Notes: generated from the letters alone by a model not told the origin. 9,693 bases of DNA from a bacterium BMS3Bbin07 (GCA_002898135.1 BDTQ01000145.1:1-9693), one strand, 5' to 3'; shown: positions 1 through 6,074, numbered from the stretch's first letter. Translations and numbers: made by a program.

Positions 1-38
1 TGTAATTTCCAAGGCACTTTCTATATCATTTATATATT

Positions 39-713
39 ATGGTCTCTGACATACGAAAGATAGAATTATTTAAAGACCTTGAAGAAGAGGAGCTAAAGGA
101 GATCGAGCCTTACCTGAGGCCGTCTTCGTTTTCAAGGAAAGAGGTTATTTTTGCAGAGGGTGACCCCCCGGACTATCTTTACTTTGTGATGAAGGGAAAG
201 GTCAAGATAACCAAGCTGTCTCAGGACGGCAAGGAGATAATTATAGAGATTATATCTCCCTTTGATTTTTTTGGCGGTGTTGCCGTTATGAGGGGGTTCC
301 CCTATCCCGCAAATGCTGTGGCTATGGAAAAGACGGATCTTTTAAAAGTCTCAAGGAAGGACCTCTTGAAAATACTGGATAGATTCCCATCCCTGATGTA
401 TTGCATGACCATGAACCTTGGTGACAGGATGAGAGGAGCCCATGAAACCCTTAAAAACATTGCCCTTGAGCGTGTTGAGGCAAGGATAGTCTCGTTACTA
501 TTGAAGCTGGCTGAAAACCTGGGCAAAGAGACAGATGAAGGTATCCTTATCGATATGCGGCTTTCCAGACAGGATATTGCCGATATGGTCGGCACAACTG
601 TTGAGACTGCCATCAGGACAATGACCAGGTTCAGGAAAGCAGGGTTAATCAGGGAAGTGGAAGGCAGGGTTTTAATAACAGACCCCAAGGAGCTGAGCGC
701 CTTAGGGTCTTAG
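39..713 (+). CDS. Crp/Fnr-family transcriptional regulator
   Basis: This 224-residue protein has the normal length and layout of the Crp/Fnr family. An N-terminal cyclic-nucleotide-binding-like beta-roll spans roughly residues 8-115, with the family opening 'IELFKDLEEEEL', 'FAEGDPPDYLYFVMKGKVKI' and the 'FDFFGG' turn. A dimer helix follows (about 116-160), then a winged helix-turn-helix (about 173-215, 'LSRQDIADMVGTTVETAIR'). The recognition helix keeps Glu189 and Arg193, the positions used by FNR and CRP to read TGA half-sites. The Ser of the FNR 'ExxSR' pattern is Ile here. There is no N-terminal cysteine cluster (the only Cys is 122), so an FNR-type iron-sulphur oxygen sensor is unlikely. 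A heme, nitric oxide or small-ligand sensor of the DNR/NnrR/HcpR kind is possible but unproven. An in-frame stop at 3-5 limits the start to about ATG 39. No Shine-Dalgarno sequence precedes it, so translation initiation is atypical. The gene converges on the membrane protein at 738-1148 with 24 bases between them. Confidence 0.92.
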   Translation: MVSDIRKIELFKDLEEEELKEIEPYLRPSSFSRKEVIFAEGDPPDYLYFVMKGKVKITKLSQDGKEIIIEIISPFDFFGGVAVMRGFPYPANAVAMEKTDLLKVSRKDLLKILDRFPSLMYCMTMNLGDRMRGAHETLKNIALERVEARIVSLLLKLAENLGKETDEGILIDMRLSRQDIADMVGTTVETAIRTMTRFRKAGLIREVEGRVLITDPKELSALGS

Positions 714-737
714 GAAGCATTAAGTTAACCGCCGTTA

Positions 738-1148
738 CTAACCCTTTTCCTTTGCAAGCAGTGTTGCAAGCATGTTGTAAAAGAATAGAAAGATTGAAAA
801 AACCTCGATCAAACCGCTAAGGACAGTGAGGGTCCTGTATATACCGGCATCTGAATAGTATGTTCCCAGCGTATAAGAGATTGCAAGGCCGATAAGCCCT
901 ATGTTTGCCAGCCAGAATTGCACCTCAGCCATTGCCTTGCTCTTTAAAAGCCTTCCCGAGAATCTTGGCAGAATATGGTATCCTACCCCATAGATCATCA
1001 TGGATACCCAGCCAAGCAACATGAAGTGGGAGTGAACAAACCTGAGGGTAAGGAAATCAGGGTTTACAATCATTAAAATACCTAAAACAGATGCAACGGC
1101 AAGATACACCAGGCTCATGACTATAAAGTTTGTTACGAATCTGTCCAT
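738..1148 (-). CDS. Four-helix membrane protein resembling the N-terminal part of cbb3/NorB-type oxidase subunit I
   Basis: This 136-residue protein has four hydrophobic segments at about residues 7-29, 36-56, 76-98 and 103-131. Between helices 1 and 2 lies 'FVHSHFMLLGWVSMMIYGVGYHILPRF' (split here as His39, His41 and His57-58 region), with His39 and His41 at the start of helix 2 and His58 at its end. This pattern is familiar from the early helices of heme-copper oxidase subunit I (cbb3/nitric oxide reductase branch) and related small proteins. A true catalytic subunit has about 12 helices, the copper-B histidines and around 450 residues, so this protein cannot be an oxidase alone. It may bind heme, act as an accessory or assembly factor, or sense a gas. 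That is inference. The start is well set by a strong AAAGGAGGT at 1154-1162, five bases upstream of ATG. The Crp/Fnr gene converges from the other side. A TGA-N6-TCA dyad lies upstream at 1250-1263. Confidence 0.8.
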   Translation of the reverse strand: MDRFVTNFIVMSLVYLAVASVLGILMIVNPDFLTLRFVHSHFMLLGWVSMMIYGVGYHILPRFSGRLLKSKAMAEVQFWLANIGLIGLAISYTLGTYYSDAGIYRTLTVLSGLIEVFSIFLFFYNMLATLLAKEKG

Positions 1149-1249
1149 AAATGACCTCCTTTGATGCAGGACTCTCAGTTTTTTTCTCTGATTTGTGGTT
1201 ATTTGAACCCTTTATACCTATACTTTAATATAACCAGGGGATTCTTTCC

Positions 1250-1263
1250 ATGATTCATGTCAT
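1250..1263. promoter_or_regulatory. Candidate Crp/Fnr-type operator (ATGA-N6-TCAT)
   Basis: The sequence ATGATTCATGTCAT has half-sites ATGA and TCAT separated by six bases, the exact TGA-N6-TCA geometry recognised by Crp/Fnr-family dimers. The inner six bases are not symmetric. Its centre lies about 41-47 bases upstream of transcription starts implied by possible - strand -10 boxes at 1211-1222, which would suit an activator. It also sits just upstream of the + strand promoter at 1270-1298. A second perfect 11-base palindrome, CATGA-T-TCATG (1249-1259), overlaps it. A Crp/Fnr gene lies one gene away. Eight matched bases can occur by chance, so this is only a candidate. Confidence 0.35.
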
Positions 1264-1269
1264 AAGTGA

Positions 1270-1298
1270 TTGATTTTTCGTATTGTAAGTTATAATAT
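1270..1298 (+). promoter_or_regulatory. Candidate sigma-70 promoter
   Basis: TTGATT at 1270-1275 serves as the -35 box, with a perfect TATAAT at 1291-1296 (15-base spacer) or TAATAT at 1293-1298 (17-base spacer). Transcription would start near 1304 and give a 5' leader of about 190 bases before the exported-protein gene at 1494. That leader would contain the AACCGG inverted repeat, the CCCCTCT hairpin and the GACATG dyad. The spacer ambiguity keeps confidence moderate. Confidence 0.45.
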
Positions 1299-1368
1299 TA
1301 TATAGTGATACCGAAAACCGGCAAATAATCAAAGAGAGTTTTTTTACCGGTTAAGTGAGTGTATAACT

Positions 1369-1386
1369 CCCCTCTAAAAAGAGGGG
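1369..1386. repeat. CCCCTCT-AAAA-AGAGGGG hairpin repeat
   Basis: A perfect 7-bp stem (1369-1375 with 1380-1386) encloses a four-base AAAA loop. No T-run follows on the + strand; a GT-rich stretch follows instead, so it is not a typical intrinsic terminator. Pyrimidine/purine hairpins of this kind are commonly dispersed between genes in many bacterial genomes, so it may be one copy of a genomic repeat family. Only one copy is seen in this window. Confidence 0.5.
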
Positions 1387-1430
1387 GCCGGGTGTGTGTG
1401 TAAGAGCAGATTTTTTATTGTTAGATGGTT

Positions 1431-1451
1431 GACATGGCAGACGAACATGTC
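1431..1451. repeat. GACATG-N9-CATGTC inverted repeat in leader of the 1494 gene
   Basis: Two perfect 6-base arms, GACATG (1431-1436) and CATGTC (1446-1451), flank nine bases. This could be an operator or an RNA hairpin 30 bases before the ribosome binding site of the next gene. The left arm overlaps a perfect TTGACA (1429-1434), but no good -10 box lies 16-18 bases downstream. Function is unknown. Confidence 0.35.
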
Positions 1452-1493
1452 TCTCTTAATAATTGCAGGGTTAATATATCAGGAGGTGACCGG

Positions 1494-1886
1494 ATGAAAA
1501 GATTCATTGCAGGCCTGGTATTGCCGTTTTTATTATATGCAACTGCATATGGAATGGTCTTTAACGAGAAGCGGATAAACGCCAGGAGGGTTACCATAAT
1601 AATTGCCGATAATCTCAGACTTCCCAATATAACAGATGGAAAGATAGTATTCACGGATATTGGACAGAACAGGATAAGGAACCTCCGGAGGATTGATATT
1701 ATAGTTGATAAGTATGGACAAACAGCGGGTGTCAGGCTTGTGTATGAAGATGATATCTCCGGCTTGAAGAGCCTCTACCTGCACAAAATAAGAGCCCTTC
1801 TGATCGAGGAAGAAAAGAAACCCCTTACGAAGAAAGGTGTAATAATAAGGACCATTACTGCCGATGAACTTGCAAGCCCCTGGTAG
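1494..1886 (+). CDS. Small exported protein of unknown function
   Basis: I do not recognise the family of this 130-residue protein. It opens with a basic residue pair and a hydrophobic stretch (about residues 4-19, 'FIAGLVLPFLLYATAY'), followed by 'ATAYG' where a signal peptidase could cut, so export to the periplasm is likely. There is no Cys for a lipobox. The mature part alternates beta-like segments ('RRVTIIIADN', 'GKIVFTDIG', 'RRIDIIVDKYG', 'GVRLVYED') and has a basic/acidic helix near 97-113. This suggests a small alpha/beta or mostly beta domain. The start at 1494 was chosen because AGGAGGT at 1481-1487 lies six bases upstream. The alternative in-frame ATG at 1425 has no ribosome binding site and would bury the signal peptide. 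The CsgG-like lipoprotein follows 100 bases downstream on the same strand, so the two may work together at the envelope, but a promoter candidate lies between them. Confidence 0.8.
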   Translation: MKRFIAGLVLPFLLYATAYGMVFNEKRINARRVTIIIADNLRLPNITDGKIVFTDIGQNRIRNLRRIDIIVDKYGQTAGVRLVYEDDISGLKSLYLHKIRALLIEEEKKPLTKKGVIIRTITADELASPW

Positions 1887-1950
1887 ATTCAGGAGCCTTT
1901 CAAAAGGGGACAATAAACAGGTCTTTATATCATAAATTGCTCAGTTTGGC

Positions 1951-1956
1951 TATAAT
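1951..1956 (+). promoter_or_regulatory. Possible -10 box upstream of the CsgG-like gene
   Basis: A perfect TATAAT lies 30 bases before the ATG at 1987, in an AT-rich stretch. No good -35 box is seen at the expected spacing, and the upstream TGGC does not match the TGn extended -10 pattern. The 100-base gap after the 1494 gene leaves room for a separate promoter, but read-through from upstream is equally possible. Confidence 0.3.
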
Positions 1957-1986
1957 TTTTATTAAATTTCAGCTGGGAGGTTACAT

Positions 1987-2730
1987 ATGAGTACAGGAAT
2001 AAAGAGAGCCCTTTATCTTGCCATGCTTGTTATGCTTGCGCTTTTCATCTCTTCTTGTGCATCAACAACGGCAGAGGTTCAACAGCAACCGACTGCTCCG
2101 ACTGTTCAGCAGGCCCGGACTTATAATGGTCCAAAGGCGAGGATAACGGTTGCTCGTATAAAGTGTAAGGCTGCGAAGTGTGCGGGGTCAATCGGTGATG
2201 GTCTGAGAGATATGCTCATCAGCGGACTTTTCAGGACAAACCGGTTTGTGGTTCTGGGGGGCAGGGAAGAACTCAAGGAGATAAAAGAAGAGATTGACCA
2301 TGCCCGGAGCGGGTATGTAAAAGAGAGAGAGGCTTCCCGGGCCGGAGGGTGGGAATCTGCTGATATTATAGTGCTTGGCTCCATAACAGCTTTTGAACCA
2401 AAGGCCAGCGGGATGGGTATCGGCGCCGGGGGGCTGTTGCCTGGTGTTTTGGGGGGTATCAGGTTTGGTAAAGACGATGCTTATATCTCCATGGACCTCA
2501 GGATTATCGATGTGAGAACAAGAAGGATTATAAACACTACAACTGTAGATGGAAAGGCATCCTCTTTCAGGGTCGGGGGGCTCGGTGTTGGCTGGGGTGG
2601 TGTTGGAATCCTTGGGGCAGGGCTGAGCGTGTATAAGAATACACCGATGGAGAAGGCCGTAAGGGTGATGATAGACAAGGCCGTGAATTTCATCTCATCC
2701 CATACACCTGAGAGCTATTACAGATATTAA
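1987..2730 (+). CDS. CsgG-family outer-membrane lipoprotein
   Basis: This 247-residue protein has a lipoprotein signal peptide ending in a lipobox 'FISSC', so Cys24 is the likely lipidated residue. Ser25-type sorting residues were not assigned; Ala25 follows the Cys and no Asp is present at +2, consistent with outer-membrane sorting. After a Gln/Pro/Thr-rich linker (about 27-47), the body follows the CsgG pattern: 'ARITVARIKC', a helix leading to 'LISGLFRTNRFVVLGGREELKEI' (77-99), and 'SADIIVLGSITAFEP' (124-138). Two Gly-rich stretches (about 140-161 and 196-215) are placed where CsgG has its two membrane-inserting beta-hairpins. CsgG forms a nonameric secretion pore for curli subunits. CsgG-like proteins also occur without curli, and no csgA, csgB, csgE or csgF gene is seen here, so the substrate is unknown. 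Cys60 and Cys65 are a CX4C pair that could form a disulphide. GGGAGG at 1975-1980 is well spaced from the ATG. The gene converges on the HD-GYP gene, with 35 bases between and no clear terminator. Confidence 0.82.
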   Translation: MSTGIKRALYLAMLVMLALFISSCASTTAEVQQQPTAPTVQQARTYNGPKARITVARIKCKAAKCAGSIGDGLRDMLISGLFRTNRFVVLGGREELKEIKEEIDHARSGYVKEREASRAGGWESADIIVLGSITAFEPKASGMGIGAGGLLPGVLGGIRFGKDDAYISMDLRIIDVRTRRIINTTTVDGKASSFRVGGLGVGWGGVGILGAGLSVYKNTPMEKAVRVMIDKAVNFISSHTPESYYRY

Positions 2731-2765
2731 GCCGGAAGAATTACAGTATCCTGGGCGTGCTTATC

Positions 2766-4166
2766 CTACAACAGGTATTCTGCGAGGTTTATCCTGTATT
2801 TGTTGGGATCAAGGGTCTTGATGATGCTCTTGAGGTATTTGCCTGCCGAGTCTTTTTCCGTAAGGTCCGTGATAAAGCCAGCCGCTTTTTTGCCGGTGCT
2901 ATCCACAATTATCATCACCCTTGGTCTGTCGGCAAAGAGAGGATTGCATTCATAGACGAGTCCCATCTCGCGTGTATCAAGAAGTACCAGTGAGCCGACA
3001 GGATAGACCCCGACCATATTAACAAAGAATTTGGAGAGTATCGGGTCAAGTTGAGTGCCTGCGCGTTCCATCATTATACTGAGAGCCCTGTCCGGGGCAA
3101 GAGGCACCCTGGCATAAACCCTTGAAGAGGTCATTGCATCATACTGGTCTGCTATGGTGAGAATCCTTGAATAAAAATCGAGTCTGATGGGGTAGCGTAC
3201 CTTTGGATAGCCGGAATAGTCATAGTTTAAATGATGTTCAAAGGCAACCACCGCACTTCGAATAGAGGTTCTGTCGATCCCTTTGAGTTTTAATATTGTA
3301 CAGGCTCCCCAGTAAGGATGACGTTTGATTACCCGCCATTCCTCTTCAGTAAAGGCCGTAGGCTTGTTTAAAATCTCTTTCGGAATCTCCATCTTGCCGA
3401 TATCATGAAAAAGGGCAACAAGTCCTAACTCTGTAAGGGCCTTGCGGCTAAGTCCGATCTTCTGACCTATGGCGATAGAAAGAACACTGACATTGACAGA
3501 GTGGTGATAGGTGTATTCATCGTAGTCCTTTATAGCAGTCATTCCAACAAGAAGCTGTTCCTCTGAGAGTATAAGGTCGACCATTGATTCCACGACCCTC
3601 TTTGCCACTTTCATATTTACCTTCTCTCCGGCCTTCAGCTTGTTCATGACACCCTCTGTAAAGGATACGGCATTAAAATAGGTCTTCTTGACAATCCTTC
3701 TCTGGTCTATATCGCCATCTTCCTTTATCTTTTTCAACTTGTCAATTCTAATATTCTGGATGCTTTCAAGAGAAGTCTCCATAGCCTCATAGGGGGTGCT
3801 GGAATATGTAGCATTTATAAAGACCTTCAGAAAAGCCTTGAGGTCATCAATGCGAAGTTGTGATTCAAAGATTACCGTCCCCAGTTCTCTTTTTTGAAAC
3901 TCCCGCAAGAGGTAGTCAAAATTCAGCATATACTCAAGTGGGTACCTTACACGGGAATCATTTATATAGAAGAACTCACCAACGAGATCTATCCTTAAGC
4001 TACCTTCAGCCTCTGTAATAGGGTTTAGAAGGTTCAGAAACTTTTCAATGGCATCTATTACGGCAACATTATCGATGTCATGTAAATGTCCGGTCCTCAG
4101 TACAACACCAAGCTGATTTATTATGGTCTTCCCTGCCGTCCTGAGATCAACTTCTCTCTTTTTCAT
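2766..4166 (-). CDS. HD-GYP domain protein (probable cyclic-di-GMP phosphodiesterase)
   Basis: This 466-residue soluble protein is likely to hydrolyse cyclic di-GMP. The HD-GYP domain spans about residues 205-395. It shows Glu217, His221-His222, 'LFHDIGK' with His254-Asp255 and Lys258, His283, His311-His312, 'YSGYP' (317-321), 'ADQYDAMTSSRVYA' with Asp340, and 'LDPILSKFFVNMVGVYPVGSLV' (373-394). As I recall the trinuclear HD-GYP enzyme of Persephonella marina, the ligand set (Glu, His, HD, His, HH, Asp) is fully present at closely matching spacing. One difference is that the usual 'HHExxDGxGYP' reads 'HHLNYDYSGYP', so the Glu and first Gly are replaced. Residues 1-190 form an N-terminal domain homologous in appearance to that of the neighbouring HEAT protein, and residues 395-466 form a small beta-rich tail. 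The gene overlaps the HEAT gene by 20 bases and has its own AAAGGAT ribosome binding site. It is the last gene of the operon. Confidence 0.9.
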   Translation of the reverse strand: MKKREVDLRTAGKTIINQLGVVLRTGHLHDIDNVAVIDAIEKFLNLLNPITEAEGSLRIDLVGEFFYINDSRVRYPLEYMLNFDYLLREFQKRELGTVIFESQLRIDDLKAFLKVFINATYSSTPYEAMETSLESIQNIRIDKLKKIKEDGDIDQRRIVKKTYFNAVSFTEGVMNKLKAGEKVNMKVAKRVVESMVDLILSEEQLLVGMTAIKDYDEYTYHHSVNVSVLSIAIGQKIGLSRKALTELGLVALFHDIGKMEIPKEILNKPTAFTEEEWRVIKRHPYWGACTILKLKGIDRTSIRSAVVAFEHHLNYDYSGYPKVRYPIRLDFYSRILTIADQYDAMTSSRVYARVPLAPDRALSIMMERAGTQLDPILSKFFVNMVGVYPVGSLVLLDTREMGLVYECNPLFADRPRVMIIVDSTGKKAAGFITDLTEKDSAGKYLKSIIKTLDPNKYRINLAEYLL

Positions 4167-5790
4167 CCGTTATCCTTTTAATAGCGAGCTGGACGTTTTC
4201 CCGTAGAAGTTTGTTTTTCGAATTCTGTAACTTCATAAGGTTCTCCAAAGCCTCTTCTGTTCCAATGATTCCAAGGCCGTGTGCAGCAGCAGCCCTTATC
4301 TCAAGGTTTTTAGCCCGTTTAAAGAGAGTTTTCCTCTTAAGGTTCCTGATTAGCAAGCTAATGACATCACTGTCTTTCCATTTAGCAATTATTTCATAGA
4401 ATTCCTTCTTTTCGTTATAACTTTTGTTTCTGAAATCCCTGGCAGTTATTCTATCAAGAATTATCTTTTTGGATACGGGGGTTCCAATAAGTCCTATTGC
4501 CCTGACAGCGGCAAGCCTTACCAGTTCGTCAGTATCAGACATGCAATCCTTTAGTACCGGCAAGACGCTTCCTGTACCCATTACACCAAGGGTACGTATC
4601 GCCTCTTTCTTCACCCTCCTGTCAGGGTGTCTGACCGCACGTGTAAGATACTCTGCAGCTGATGTGTCACCAATCTGTCTTAGAATACATATAATATTTC
4701 TTACTACATACCATCTCCTGTCGTGAAGGCCTTTTGCAATGGAGGGTATATCTTTTTTGCCGAGTTCCGACAGTATGCTTATGATAGCCTTTCGTGCCGG
4801 GGCATTTCTTAATTCTCCCAGGATATGGATAAATGAAGGGATTGCCCTTTTGTCCAGCAGAGAGGCAAACTCATACAGGAGTTCTTCATTGAACTCTGCG
4901 CCTTCGTCGAGTATCTCTCCAAGAAGTTTGACGAATCTTGCTGAATTGATAAAGTTTTTCAGCTCTTTCAGGCAGACATATGCATCTTTACCATAAATAT
5001 CCTCTGCGGCGCTATGTTCTATTTTCTTTAATGTATAAACTGCTGCCTCCAGATTTCCAAGGTTTATTGCAAACTCCAGTGTAGAGCTTATAAAGCCCGT
5101 CAATTCCTTATATTCTCCCATACCTTCTGCATAAGACAACATCTCAAAGAGCAGATGTATCATGGTTATGCTCTTATCTTGTGGGTCGTTCTCTATCTCC
5201 AGGATAATATTTTTCAGATCTTCATCTGTAATGGGGACTACATTTAAACCCGATTCCTTTTCAAGGCCAAACGCATCTTCATAGGCATTTAAGATACCTT
5301 CGTTATTATTAGAGGCTTTTCTTGCCTCCTCAATGGCCCTTTCTTCGTAAGTTTCATCCTCTAAAAGAATTGAATCATCAACAATATAATGTATGAACTG
5401 AAAATCTTTTTCCCACATCAGGGTTACTATATCATCGTCAAGAACCTCCCTTTCAAAGTCCACGGAAAGTATCCTTAAAAAGTCTTCCATTTCGTTTTTT
5501 GAAAGCCCTCTGTTGAAGGTCAGTTCCCGTATGCCATCCTTGAAAAAGAAGAGAGCGAGGTTTTCATCTTTTTCATCGCTATGGTATACAGTCTCACCTT
5601 CAAAAAATATATCGTGCTGTTTGATTTTGAGGGACAGGGAGCCTGAAGAATCAAGAATTGTGGTCATTCGAGAGTATACGTTATTAATTGTCCTGGCATA
5701 GACGGGATTATTTTCCGGATAGATTCTGATGTTCTTTTTTGCCTTGATGAGTTCCTGAATAGTATCTTTTACGTCCAGTGCGAGGGTCAT
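4147..5790 (-). CDS. HEAT-repeat protein with N-terminal domain shared with the HD-GYP neighbour
   Basis: This 547-residue, probably cytoplasmic protein has no signal peptide or membrane helix. Residues 1-140 form a compact domain ('NIRIYPENNPVY', 'LSLKIKQHDIFFEGETVY', 'FFKDGIRELTFNRGLSKNE', 'TLMWEKDF') seen in HEAT proteins of Nitrospirota and Desulfobacterota as I recall. An acidic linker (about 141-200) and helical middle (200-300) follow. HEAT-type repeats then fill about 305-435, with clear units at 347-375, 377-406 ('VKKEAIRTLGVMG') and 408-437 ('VRLAAVRAIGLIG'), and two more at about 475-540. HEAT arrays are protein-binding scaffolds. Its tight overlap with the HD-GYP gene and the shared N-terminal domain suggest partner proteins, which is inference. 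No Shine-Dalgarno is visible before the ATG. The preceding gene stops five bases upstream, so translation is probably coupled. Confidence 0.85.
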   Translation of the reverse strand: MTLALDVKDTIQELIKAKKNIRIYPENNPVYARTINNVYSRMTTILDSSGSLSLKIKQHDIFFEGETVYHSDEKDENLALFFFKDGIRELTFNRGLSKNEMEDFLRILSVDFEREVLDDDIVTLMWEKDFQFIHYIVDDSILLEDETYEERAIEEARKASNNNEGILNAYEDAFGLEKESGLNVVPITDEDLKNIILEIENDPQDKSITMIHLLFEMLSYAEGMGEYKELTGFISSTLEFAINLGNLEAAVYTLKKIEHSAAEDIYGKDAYVCLKELKNFINSARFVKLLGEILDEGAEFNEELLYEFASLLDKRAIPSFIHILGELRNAPARKAIISILSELGKKDIPSIAKGLHDRRWYVVRNIICILRQIGDTSAAEYLTRAVRHPDRRVKKEAIRTLGVMGTGSVLPVLKDCMSDTDELVRLAAVRAIGLIGTPVSKKIILDRITARDFRNKSYNEKKEFYEIIAKWKDSDVISLLIRNLKRKTLFKRAKNLEIRAAAAHGLGIIGTEEALENLMKLQNSKNKLLRENVQLAIKRITDEKERS

Positions 5791-5795
5791 GATTA

Positions 5796-6074
5796 TTAGG
5801 TGAATAGCTGTTTGCGCTCTTTAAGATAATTTCTTATAATTACTTGGGCGCTGTTTAGCCGCTGAAGCCTCATATTTCTCTTCCTTATTGCCTGAATATC
5901 GTTAAAGGGAAACCTTTCTCCCCGAACCTCTGTCTGTATATGTTGAATTTCCTGGTAGAGTTCTTTTATCAGTTCCATCTCAAGGGGTTTGAGAAAGATA
6001 GGATTCACAGTGGCATAGCCTTCAGCTATATCCCATGAAATGGCCTTTATGCTTTTTCCTCTAATTCCCTTCAT
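5796..6074 (-). CDS. Small conserved-looking protein of unknown function
   Basis: I do not recognise this 92-residue protein. It lacks a signal peptide and membrane segment and is rich in charged residues. After a beta-like start ('KAISWDIAEGYATVNPIFL', split over residues 10-28) the rest looks helical: about 31-50 ('LEMELIKELYQEIQHIQTEV') and 58-90, basic, ending 'YLKERKQLFT'. Cysteine is absent. The gene is supported by context. It overlaps the tatC stop by 14 bases, has AGAAGG about six bases before its ATG, and ends five bases before the HEAT gene. It therefore lies inside a tightly packed operon and is very likely translated. It might be a DNA/RNA-binding or adaptor protein, or a partner of the HEAT/HD-GYP pair, but nothing in the sequence decides this. 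Confidence 0.75.
   Translation of the reverse strand: MKGIRGKSIKAISWDIAEGYATVNPIFLKPLEMELIKELYQEIQHIQTEVRGERFPFNDIQAIRKRNMRLQRLNSAQVIIRNYLKERKQLFT

Larger units (their letters stand above)
1149..1493. other. Intergenic region of 345 bases between divergent genes
   Basis: No convincing gene lies here. An open frame extends upstream of the 1494 gene to an ATG at 1425, but that ATG has no ribosome binding site. The stretch holds the ribosome binding site of the 738-1148 gene (1154-1162), a Crp/Fnr-type dyad (1250-1263) and a + strand promoter candidate (1270-1298). It also holds an AACCGG/CCGGTT inverted repeat (1316-1321 with 1347-1352), a CCCCTCT hairpin (1369-1386), a short (GT)5 run (1392-1401), a GACATG/CATGTC dyad (1431-1451) and the ribosome binding site of the 1494 gene (1481-1487). 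For the - strand gene, AT-rich hexamers TATAGG (complement of 1217-1222) and TATAAA (complement of 1211-1216) could serve as a -10 box. Neither has a clear -35 box. Confidence 0.7.

Noticed and set aside
39..713. True FNR with a 4Fe-4S oxygen sensor
   Set aside because: The N-terminal cysteine cluster is absent; only one Cys exists, at residue 122.
714..737. Shared terminator between the convergent genes at 713 and 738
   Set aside because: Only a weak bulged AGTTAAC/GTTACT pairing is present, without a T-run.
1369..1386. Intrinsic terminator at the CCCCTCT hairpin
   Set aside because: The stem is not followed by a T-run on the + strand, and no gene ends just upstream of it on either strand.
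1429..1462. Promoter based on the perfect TTGACA at 1429-1434
   Set aside because: No acceptable -10 hexamer lies at 16-18 bases; the AT-rich TTAATA is 21 bases away.
1425..1493. N-terminal extension of the exported-protein gene to an ATG at 1425
   Set aside because: No ribosome binding site precedes 1425, whereas AGGAGGT sits six bases before 1494 and the protein then begins with a proper signal peptide.
2481..2693. Short hydrophobic open frame opposite the CsgG-like gene
   Set aside because: It is the complement of a Gly-rich coding stretch, which yields Pro/Thr/Ile-rich apparent membrane protein; no ribosome binding site or context supports it.
2731..2765. Terminator between the CsgG-like gene and the HD-GYP gene
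   Set aside because: The 35 bases contain no stem longer than a few base pairs and no T-run; termination may be Rho-dependent or occur inside the opposing gene.
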